From: Astropecten irregularis
Taxonomy: Eukaryota > Echinodermata > Asteroidea > Paxillosida > Astropectinidae
Direction of reading: 5' to 3'
Assembly: GCA_963971285.1 (NCBI GenBank)
Contig: OZ020255.1
Location: 4,836,001 to 4,900,000, forward strand
DNA: 64,000 nt
A program made the position numbers and the translations under genes. Numbering within the stretch: position 1 is the stretch's first letter; each line of letters opens with the position of its first letter. Shown piece by piece: positions 13,701 through 25,700 of the stretch. The notes below the pieces were generated by a model. The model worked only from the letters and a program-made list of their open reading frames with translations, had not been told where the DNA came from and did not search any database.

Positions 13701-16700
13701 TGTAACATCTACTCCTGAGTCAACAACAAAAGAGACAACCACTGTTAAATCTACCACTGGTATGTGTGCGCTATAGACTGACGGAGAATTTGCAGATATC
13801 TTTAGAAAAGAAATGAATAAAGATCCACACAATGATACTTTGGATAAGAGCATTTTTGTATCAGACGCCACAGAAAACAATGTCTTTTGCTTTTTAGCAT
13901 GCTTAATTGTGGTCCTTTATATACATAATAATTGCCATTCATGATTGTGTTTATTTGATATTTCCTATGTGATTACTTTTGCAGTGCCGTCTACGACTCC
14001 AAAAGTATGTGACGATAACCTGGACCGTTATGATAAAGTGAAGGTGTCAAGACTGAATTCTGATACAAACTCGGGATTAAAACCAACTGATTGGTGGCGT
14101 CCAGATGATCCCTCCTCCAATGAAACATCACCTTACACTGATTCCTATTTGGAGATCACCTTTGATGTCAATGTTAATGTGAAATCAGTGACCATCAAAA
14201 ATAAGGACGATGCACCTGAGGATGTACGAGTTGCCGTGGAGTTTCAACCGGGTGACAGGGCAATGTACTATCCATTGTCTGAGGATGACAGACCCGTTAT
14301 CTTAAAGGGCAAGGCAGACAGCAAGATCAGTTTACCAGATAGCTTGCCTGCTGTGACAGGATTGAGAGTGTACCTTGTGTCACCCAGTCCAAACTTCGAG
14401 TACCAAGTGGTTTTACATGGCTGCGAAGAAGGTATGTGAATATAATTGCTCCCTTAAAAAACCAAAGGTGTTTTTCTAGTCTCCTGACATGAAATGTGAA
14501 TTATCAAGCTCTGGCTAAATCAATCTTATTATGTCAGTTAAAGAATAGAGACATCTTCGATTGTGATATGCGATATATAGGAAGGGTTTCTTATTATTGC
14601 TATCATTTATCAGTGACAGAAACTGGATTAGAGAGGGGATACATTTAATTGTTTGCTACAGATATTACTTGGCCAGACATGAGTGGATTTTATATTTTTC
14701 AAAGTTTATTGTAATTCTTGTGGTTTAGCAGAACCTCTCCACTTAGGTAGTTTTATTTGTGAATAGGTTTCTTGCATTTAGATTGTTTGAAGTAGTAAGT
14801 CTTTGAAGCACATGTATGTAAGAGGTGAATCACAAAGGTATGTCAGCCGTTAAATGAATATAAAATATTCAATTGGTATAGTTCTATAAATGTTCATACA
14901 AATGTTTGCTATGAATAGGCCTTGACCAGTTTGTCTTTACATTTTGAGTGATTGGAGAAGTAAATCTGAAGTGTAAATGGGAAAGGTTGAAGGGTATCCA
15001 CCTGATTTTTTGTATTAAAATGTAGCTTTGATTACGTTTGCTACAACAATAGCTGTGACAACAGCAGCTACTACCACTGTCGAAACTACAAGTGTAACTT
15101 CAACTGAACCTTCAACAACTGGTGTGCCATCAACAACTGCAGAGAAGACTACTGTCGTTGTTTACACCACTACCCCTGTTGGAACTACCACGAAGGAGAC
15201 TTCTACTGTAACCCTCAGAACAACAGGAAGTACAGCAGGTAAAAAAAGGCAGCATATTTTGTAGAATGTACCATGACTCATTTGAGGAAATGAATCAATC
15301 AACACTTGCGTATTCCTGTGAAAACGTCTAGAATTTATTGTAATGTTCAGCAATATCAGTGTCAAAGTTTCAGAATATATTTGATAGTTGTGGAGAGATG
15401 TAATGAATTCATTTGTCCGTCTATCCTCACATGTACAATGATGTTTACATGATAAAATTCATGAACTGTTTCTTATCCTTTCTACAGCACCCCCAACAAC
15501 AACCAAGAAAACAACCACTGTTGTTTCCACAACTGCAGCACCAACAACTGCGGCACCACCAACAACAGGCCCAACATCCACCACCGTAGAAAGTACAACT
15601 GTTGTAACATCTACTCCTGAGTCAACAACAAAAGAGACAACCACTGTAAAATCTACCACAGGTATGTGTGCGCCATAGACTGACGGAGAATTTGCAGATA
15701 TCTGTAGAAAAGAAATGAATAAAGAACCACACAATGATACTTTGGATAAGAGCATTTTTGTATCAGACGCCACAGGAAACAATGTCTTTTGCTTTTTAGC
15801 ATGCTTAGTTGTGGTCCTTTATATACATAATAATTGCCATTCATGAATTTGTTTATTTGATATTTCCTATGTGATTACTTTTGCAGTGCCGTCTACGACT
15901 CCTAAAGTATGTGACGATAACCTGGACCGTTATGATAAAGTGAAGGTGTCAAGACTGAATTCTGATACAAACTCGGGATTAAAACCAACTGATTGGTGGC
16001 GTCCAGATGATCCCTCCTCCAATGAAACATCACCTTACACTGATTCCTATTTGGAGATCACCTTTGATGTCAATGTTAATGTGAAATCAGTGACCATCAA
16101 AAATAAGGACGATGCACCTGAGGATGTACGAGTTGCCGTGGAGTTTCAACCGGGTGACAGGGCAATGTACTATCCATTGTCTGAGGATGACAGACCCGTT
16201 ATCTTAAAGGGCAAGGCAGACAGCAAGATCAGTTTACCAGATAGCTTGCCTGCTGTGACAGGATTGAGAGTGTACCTTGTGTCACCCAGTCCAAACTTCG
16301 AGTACCAAGTGGTTTTACATGGCTGCGAAGAAGGTATGTGAATATAATTGCTCCCTTAAAAAACCAAAGGTGTTTTTCTAGTCTCCTGACATGAAATGTG
16401 AATTATCAAGCTCTGGCTAAATCAATCTTATTATGTCATTTAAAGTATAGAGACATCTTCGATTGTGATATGCGATATATAAGAAGGGTTTCTTATTATT
16501 GCTATCATTTATCAGTCACAGAAACTGGATTAGAGAGGGGATACATTTAATTGTTTGCTACAGATATTACTTGGCCAGACATGAGTGGATTTGATATTTT
16601 ACAGCAGGTAATAGAAGGCAGCATATTTTGTAGAATGTACCATGACTCATTTGAGGAACTGAATCAAATCAACACTTGCATATTCCTGTGAAAACGTCAT

Positions 16701-19700
16701 AGAATTTATTGTAATGTTCAGCAATATCAGTGTCAACGTTTCAGAATATACTCTTGATAGTTGTGGAGAGATGTAATGAATTCATTTGTCCGTCTATCCT
16801 CACATGTACAATGATGTTTAGATGATAAATTTCATGAACTGTTTCTTATCCTTTCTACAGCACCCCCAACAACAACCAAGAAAACAACCACTGTTGTTTC
16901 CACAACTGCAGCACCAGCAACTGCGGCACCACCAACAACAGGCCCAACATCCACCACCGTAGAAACTACAACTGTTGTAACATCTACTCCTGAGTCAACA
17001 ACAAAAGAGACAACCACTGTAAAATCTACCACAGGTATGTGTGCGCTATAGACTGACGGAGAATTTGCAGATATCTGTAGAAAAGAAATGAATAAAGATC
17101 CACACAATGATACTTTGGATAAGAGCATTTTTGTATCAGACGCCACAGAAAACAATGTCTTTTGCTTTTTAGCATGCTTAATTGTGGTCCTTTATATACA
17201 TAATAATTGCCATTCATGAATTTGTTTATTTGATATTTCCTATGTGATTACTTTTGCAGTGCCGTCTACGACTTCTAAAGTATGTGACGATAACCTGGAC
17301 CGTTATGATAAAGTGAAGGTGTCAAGACTGAATTCTGATACAAACTCGGGATTAAAACCAACTGATTGGTGGCGTCCAGATGATCCCTCCTCCAATGAAA
17401 CATCACCTTACACTGATTCCTATTTGGAGATCACCTTTGATGTCAATGTTAATGTGAAATCACTGACCATCAAAAATAAGGACGATGCACCTGAGGATGT
17501 ACGAGTTGCCGTGGAGTTTCAACCGGGTGACAGGGCAATGTACTATCCATTGTCTGAGGATGACAGACCCGTTATCTTAAAGGGCAAGGCAGACAGCAAG
17601 ATCAGTTTACCAGATAGCTTGCCTGCTGTGACAGGATTGAGAGTGTACCTTGTGTCACCTAGTCCAAACTTCGAGTACCAAGTGGTTTTACATGGCTGCG
17701 AAGAAGGTATGTGAATATAAATGCTCCCTTAAAAAACCAAAGGTGTTTTTCTAGTCTCCTGACATGAAATGTGAATTATCAAGCTCTGGCTAAATCAATC
17801 TTTTTATGTCATTTAAAGTATAGAGACATCTTCGATTGTGATATGCGATATATAAGAAGGGTTTCTTATTATTGCTATCATTTATCAGTGACAGAAACTG
17901 GATTAGAGAGGGGATACATTTAATTGTTTGCTACAGATATTACTTGGCCAGACATGAGTGGATTTTATATTTTTCAAAGTTTATTGTAATTCTTGTGGTT
18001 TAGCAGAACCTCTCCACTTAGGTAGTTTTATTTGTGAATAGGTTTCTTGCATTTAGATTGTTTGAAGTAGTAAGTCTTTGAAGCACATGTATGTAAGAGG
18101 TGAATCACAAAGGTATGTCAGCCGTTAAATGAATATAAAATATTCAATTGGTATAGTTCTATAAATGTTCATACAAATGTTTGCTATGAATAGGCCTTGA
18201 CCAGTTTGTCTTTACATTTTGAGTGATTGGAGAAGTAAATCTGAAGTGTAAATGGGAAAGGTTGAAGGGTATCCACCTGATTTTTTGTATTAAAATGTAG
18301 CTTTGATTACGTTTGCTACAACAATAGCTGTGACAACAGCAGCTACTACCACTGTCGAAACTACAAGTGTAACTTCAACTGAACCTTCAACAACTGGTGT
18401 GCCATCAACAACTGCAGAGAAGACTACTGTCGTTGTTTACACCACTACCCCTGTTGGAACTACCACGAAGGAGACTTCTACTGTAACCCTCAGAACAACA
18501 GGAAGTACAGCAGGTAAAAAAAGGCAGCATATTTTGTAGAATGTACCATGACTCATTTGAGGAAATGAATCAAATCAACACTTGCGTATTCCTGTGAAAA
18601 CGTCATAGAATTTATTGTAATGTTCAGCAATATCAGTGTCAAAGTTTCAGAATATATTTGATAGTTGTGGAGAGATGTAATGAATTCATTTGTCCGTCTA
18701 TCCTCACATGTACAATGATGTTTACATGATAACATTCATGAACTGTTTCTTATCCTTTCTACAGCACCCCCAACAACAACCAAGAAAACAACCACTGTTG
18801 TTTCCACAACTGCAGCACCAACAACTGCGGCACCACCAACAACAGGCCCAACATCCACCACCGTAGAAACTACAACTGTTGTAACATCTACTCCTGAGTC
18901 AACAACAAAAGAGACAACCACTGTAAAATCTACCACAGGTATGTGTGCGCCATAGACTGACGGAGAATTTGCAGATATCTGTAGAAAAGAAATGAATAAA
19001 GATCCACACAATGATACTTTGGATAAGAGCATTTTTGTATCAGACGCCACAGGAAACAATGTCTTTTGCTTTTTAGCATGCTTAGTTGTGGTCCTTTATA
19101 TACATAATAATTGCCATTTATGAATTTGTTTATTTGATATTTCCTATGTGATTACTTTTGCAGTGCCGTCTACGACTCCAAAAGTTTGTGACGATAACCT
19201 GGACCGTTATGATAAAGTGAAGGTGTCAAGACTGAATTCTGATACAAACTCGGGATTAAAACCAACTGATTGGTGGCGTCCAGATGATCCCTCCTCCAAT
19301 GAAACATCACCTTACACTGATTCCTATTTGGAGATCACCTTTGATGTCAATGTTAATGTGAAATCAGTGACCATCAAAAATAAGGACGATGCACCTGAGG
19401 ATGTACGAGTTGCCGTGGAGTTTCAACCGGGTGACAGGGCAATGTACTATCCATTGTCTGAGGATGACAGACCCGTTATCTTAAAGGGCAAGGCAGACAG
19501 CAAGATCAGTTTACCAGATAGCTTGCCCGCTGTGACAGGATTGAGAGTGTACCTTGTGTCACCCAGTCCAAACTTCGAGTACCAAGTGGTTTTACATGGC
19601 TGCGAAGAAGGTATGTGAATATAATTGCTCCCTTAAAAAACCAAAGGTGTTTTTCTAGTCTCCTGACATGAAATGTGAATTATCAAGCTCTGGCTAAATC

Positions 19701-22700
19701 AATCTTATTATGTCATTTAAAGTATAGAGACATCTTCGATTGTGATATGCGATATATAAGAAGGGTTTCTTAATATTGCTATCATTTATCAGTCACAGAA
19801 ACTGGATTAGAGAGGGGATACATTTAATTGTTTGCTACAGATATTACTTGGCCAGACATGAGTGGATTTTATATTTTTCAAAGTTTATTGTAATTCTTGT
19901 GGTTTAGCAGAACCTCTCCACTTAGGTAGTTTTATTTGTGAATAGGTTTCTTGCATTTAGGTTGTTTGAAGTAGTAAGTCTTTGAATCACATGTATGTAA
20001 GAGGTGAATCACAAAGGTATGTCAGCCGTTAAATGAATATAAAATATTCAATTGGTATAGTTCTATATATGTTCATACAAATGTTTGCTCTGGTTAGGCC
20101 TTGATCAGTTTGTCTTTACATTTTGAGTGATTGGAGTAGTAAATCTGAAGTGTAAATGGGAAAGGTTGAAGAATATCCACCTGATATTTGTATTAAAATG
20201 TAGCTTTGATTACGTTTGCTACAACAATAGCTGTGACAACAGCAGCTACTACCACTGTCGAAACTACAAGTGTAACTTCAACTGTACCTTCAACAACTGG
20301 TGTGCCATCAACAACTGCGGAGAAGACTACTGTCGTTGTTTACACCACTACCCCTGTTGGAACTACCACGAAGGAGACTTCTACTGTAACCCTCACCACA
20401 ACAGAAAGCACAGCAGGTAAACATAAACCGTTTTATTGACTTGCTGTATTAACCTGGTTTTATAAAAAATTGATGACATATTTTTTTGTACTGAGGAGTA
20501 ATTGTGACTAAGCTGATTTAAAAGCTCTAGGTTGGGAAAATGAATTGTGGATTAATAATTCAAAACAATGACCTTGTTTGGAGATTATGGTGTGTATATT
20601 GTGTTCAAGTGAGTCTAATTCAATAAGTATCCCTTAGGGCCTATGTTTGTTAAAGGTTTCCCAACATGTAGCATTGCCCAGACACATCTTGTCATAGTGT
20701 TATTGACAATAAAATCTAAATGTAAATTACAATATTTGTAGCATGGACTTAACATGCCACCTCTTATGCTCGGACTACACATTAAGTCCATTCCCATGAT
20801 CACAGTTCCAGATTGAACCACGAAAATATATGGGGTTTTTTTCTGATCATTTGATGGCAGACTGTAGTATGAAATGTATTCATTAGTACTGTAATGGGCT
20901 CGTGGAGGTAAGTATTGAGTTTCGCTAACATAGGTTGCAAGGCCTCACGTGTAAAGAACCTTCCAAATTTTGACGCAGGATTTATTAACTATGCGTGACG
21001 AGTATCAGCAATCGTGGAAAGTGGAACAAATAAGCAAAGAATGAGGGAACATCTAATTACTGGTTACATACTGGTCATACATAACATTGGACTCATTTTC
21101 AAGTGGAAGTGTGACAGGATCCTCTTCGATAAGTATGCCATGAACAGGATTGTGTGTGGAGCGACAGACACGTGCAGTTTATGACATCTAGCACTTGTCA
21201 GGTACATGTGGCATTTTTGACATTGCAGTTCAGATTATTTGCCTTGTGGGACTTTTCACCACATCTATAGAAATCCATAGCTGTGTTTGTAATATTGGTG
21301 GTTTATAATCGAAGGTGCACTTAATTTGCAGAAGATTGATGTTGGCATTGTGGTCGGCCTTTACAAGGTTTACCTTTTGACATTTCGAGCAATGCTAACT
21401 AAATTGAGGGATCCCTCATGTACTGTTTCTCGGGTTGCAGAATTGTTAATGCTACGTGTATAAATAAAATGATTCGATGAATTGGTGATGGATCATTTCA
21501 TCTGCCATCATTTTGCCAGAATTACAAGGGGCAGCTGAGACACATAGTTACTGTTATCTTCCTGGAAATTGGGAGCATGTTGAGGGCACTTTGTTCATTA
21601 CCATGGACCTTATCAAAAATAGCCCCAAAACTAGGTATGCGCAAAGTATTCTTGGTCAAATTGTTGCTTGAGCTGGCGCTGAGTGATTATATACATTTGC
21701 CACAAGGTAATTCACTGCCTTTTGAACGCGCATGCATAATGCCAAAGACAGGCTATCGTCAATAAGGTCCGTGGACATAACAGTTTGCAAAAGAGCGTAA
21801 TAAGCTACAGATAGAGACCCAAAAACCCATGGCCATTGCATGGCTGCAAAGAAAAAACTCTTAAATCTTCTCCAGGAAAAAACAACTTTTTGTTCTTCGT
21901 AGACAGAAATGAGATTGGAGGAAGTGGTGGAAGTATACATAACCCCCATATCTCACTTATAGACGAGAGAAACAGGATTGGGGAGATATGAGGTTGAAGG
22001 GGAACCAAAGATGATTCATTTGATATAATGACTTCTTGACAGTCGTTGAAAATTGACAACAGAAAGTGTTACAGTTAGAATGGGTTAAGGCAAAAAGTGA
22101 AATATTGATTTATAAAAGTGATTCTGTATAGGCTATAAAAATAATAATGTTTCAAACTTTGATTCCACCTTTGTACTACTTTTACAGCACCACCATCAAC
22201 CACTGAGGTTACAACTGTAAGATTGACTACTACAGGAATACCAACAACTACTGCTAAGCCATCAACTACAGAGAGAGTTACCACTACAGTTGTAACTACT
22301 ACCCCAGAATCGACTACAGAAGAGAGAACTACAGTGCATAGTACTACAGGTAATGACTGCTGGTTTTTCTTTGTCTTATAAAAGCTTGTCATGTGTTATT
22401 AAAATCTTGTAAAAACAACATTTATCTTGTTTTCTCTTCTTTTTAATAAATAACCAGAGGCGCCTACACCTGAGGTATCAACAACTACCATTGTGACAAC
22501 AAAGGAAACTACCACCGTGTCTTCAACCACTAAACAACCAAGCACTACCAAAGAAGTGACCACCACTGTCTTAACCACAACTCCAGAGACTACAACAACT
22601 AAAGTAACAACAGTTCTAACCACAACCCCGAAAGGAGCAGGTAAATTTCATTTTTGTTAACTACTTACAAAAACTGAGAGTAATTATGTGTGTTCACACA

Positions 22701-25700
22701 CTCCCAAAAAAGCGTGATTATTTTGGTGATGCAAATAATCGCGCTTATATTGTGCTGCAACACTTGTACATGAAATAAATTGAAAAGTCAGGTCTAGTGG
22801 CATTTCCAAATTGTCCCACTGAAACAAACAATAATTGTTTTAGTTCTTCTGTATCTTTTTTGTGTAACGCCTAATTTATGTGTTGTTTTTCTCCATGTTT
22901 CCCAAAATCTCAAATTGATATATTAAATTTTGTTCAGTTTGGATGAGGTATTTTCAGTGAATTTCCATTCCATTAAATGATTTGACTGTAGCTGTTCTTT
23001 GGGTAATGTAAATAATACATGACTATCACTTTTGTCTCATTTCAGAGCCTATATTCTGCCTGTTTAGGGGAGAGAAATATGAAGTAAGTAAATTATGGTG
23101 ATCCATACAATTTTTGATTAATGAATCCAAAGTAAAGTTGCACCAATGTACTTGATCTAACTTTTCTAATACATTCACCAAATAATAATATGAATCATAT
23201 TAAGCTACTTATTTGATTTGACTGTGTACATTGCAGTGTGCAATGTAATTGGATATGCATACACACACTCATGCTTTTCTGTACATCACAGTGACCTATT
23301 TAAAGGTTGTATCATACTTTGGTAGCATACCGAAACATAAATCTTAACACATTTACCTATAACCTACAGTGTAATGAGGGTATTAAAGATGATGGTGGTA
23401 GAAACATACCGTTCAAATGTCAATTTTCAAAATTATTTTTTGATCTTATAAAGATCAAAAATAAAAGAGAAAGACCATGGGCGTATTTCACTTTTTTTTC
23501 TTCTCAAAAAGTTTCGCACCATATCGGACTTAAATTTTCACAGATGAGTGTTACTGTATCTTACTCGATATTTTTGCCCATGAATTTGTATTTCTTTGAC
23601 ACAAATCAAAGTATGATATTACCTTAAAGTTCAGACTGAAATACAAGCCTTAGTAAAATCCCGAGGCTCATAAATCATTGCAGTCCAAATTTGTCAATTT
23701 GGTGCTTTGCTGTAGCAGTCAATTTCAGAAAACATTGAAACAACTTACACAGTTCATGGGATTTTCACCACAACATGTTGTGCAGCTGCCCACGTTGCAA
23801 CATAAATTGTGGTGTGCTTATGTATGAATTTTTATGAAATCAACATGTCACTTGTTGCTCAACTTAAAGGTATAATACATGATTGGTAAAGGTCACAGAA
23901 CAGCACTCACACTTTGTCTAATCTGGCATGTACCTGGGGTGCATGAAATATTAAGCCTGTGAAAATTTGAGCTCAATCGGGCATCTGAGTCACGAGAAAA
24001 TAGAGAAACCTGACTCGATTTTTCTTATAAAACATCAAGAATGGTTTTGATCTTACCCCGAGATCAAAACTGTTTTCGGTCTTTGTTTTACTAATTTCTG
24101 GATAAATACACCATTTCAGGCAGAACTATTTTACAAGTATGTTTCTACCAACACCATCTTTATATCCTGAAAGTTATACGTACGTTGGTACGTTGGTCCA
24201 CATTTCTGTTTGGGTATGTTACCAATCCTCTACTGACCTTTGAGTTGTGCAGATTTTGTAAGATTATTTCCTGAATCTTAATGAGGAGAGATTTACTGTA
24301 ACTAGTGTTTTTGAGATCTTGGGACCCATTCTAGTGTAGGAACAGTATTGATGAGTAGGGCCTATTGCTGAGTGTTGCCTGTGGTAAATTGCTTAGTATT
24401 GTATTCAGTTTTGTTTCACATAATCTGTTTTCTTGCACAGCCGGGTGATTTCATAAGTGTTGGACGACCATGTACTGTGCTTATCTGTGATAATAATGGC
24501 GATGTTGATGTACAAGGTGTTATTTGCAATCGGACATGTCCATCTGTAAGTACATCTATGTTATGCTTACCAAATTTACCCCAATTAGTCTGACAATTAG
24601 TCCCAACTTAGAAAAGCACATCACTAATGAATGGGCAAGGAATTTCAAATTTGTCTTTTTTATCAAATTCTCACGGGGAACTACAGTTTTTCATAGTTTT
24701 TGATAACCAGGGAGCAGGATTTTGAAATATTAAACCATTTCAGTATTCTGATTCATTCCTTTTATTTCCTTAGGGCTGGGGGAGGGGGTATGCCTTTCAC
24801 ATCACACAATTATTTCTTCTTCATTTTATTGTTAATTCGTTTGGCGTGTATTTCCAAAAAGGAGAGTTATCCTCCACAGCCAGTTTTAGCCTTTCGAATT
24901 GCAGGAAATGAAACAAGAAAGTATTTTCTCCATGAGAATCAATACTTTTCAGATTGAAAAAGTCTATTTGTTGTTCACAATGACTGAAATATGCACATTG
25001 TGATGTCTCAAGTTTGTGACAATTTACACCGGAAGCTGGCGACAATATAGAGAGAGGAAATTGTGTACATGTTGGCATGGTTGAAGTGAAACCTAGGCAT
25101 AATATGAATCACCCATTGTCAAACTCACAAGTATCCCCCAGAATTTCATTTTGTATATATATGTATATGTGCACAAACGTATTATGAATGTACGACTCAG
25201 CTACAGGATCACCCCAGGTCTGAGAACTTGTCTACACTACTGATTTTAAAGATATAGATGAAAATTGTCATCTTTTTATGATTACAAAAGACCATGGTTC
25301 ACCCTACTCACACATGTACATGGAAGCACTTACTTTTCAAGTTTCAAGTAACTTTCCCTTTTACTTAAGTTATCAAATTCGGCAATGTTTCTTTTTTGAC
25401 TGTAGGGGAAGTTGATGGAAATCAGTCCAGACAGATGTTGTCCAGTTTGTGGTATGTAAAGTTTAATTTGCTAACATTTGAATGGGCAAAACAAAATTAT
25501 TATTTCATTGTCTCCATTACATTCATATATGAACAATTCCCAGTTGTTACCACTGTGGTCATTTACTTGGCTGTTAGTTAGATAGAGTCAGTCTACTACC
25601 GAATACTGCTGTTTTATTACTGATTGGAATTAAGTTGCGGAAAGTAAGGGAATACTTGAGACTTGTATCACTGTGTAAAACGATCTACTCTGTTTCTGTT

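Larger units (their letters stand above)
8493..14358 (+). repeat. Tandem array, exact 1373-bp period (discoidin exon + intron + PTS exon + intron)
   Basis: Exons D3-D7 start at 8493, 9866, 11239, 12612 and 13985, each exactly 1373 bp apart, and the PTS exons at 9467, 10840, 12213 and 13586 keep the same step. Introns are almost as conserved as exons, so homogenisation or duplication is recent and not due to selection on protein alone. Confidence 0.92.

Noticed and set aside
8493..20416. CRISPR-like or satellite array
   Set aside because: The repeat unit contains spliced coding exons and is over 1 kb; it is a tandem exon array in an animal gene.
20127..20420. 97-residue frame rich in Cys, Tyr and Asn over exon B3
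   Set aside because: It is the +2 frame of the Thr-rich exon; the Thr-rich frame has matching 1-1 phase and two sister copies.
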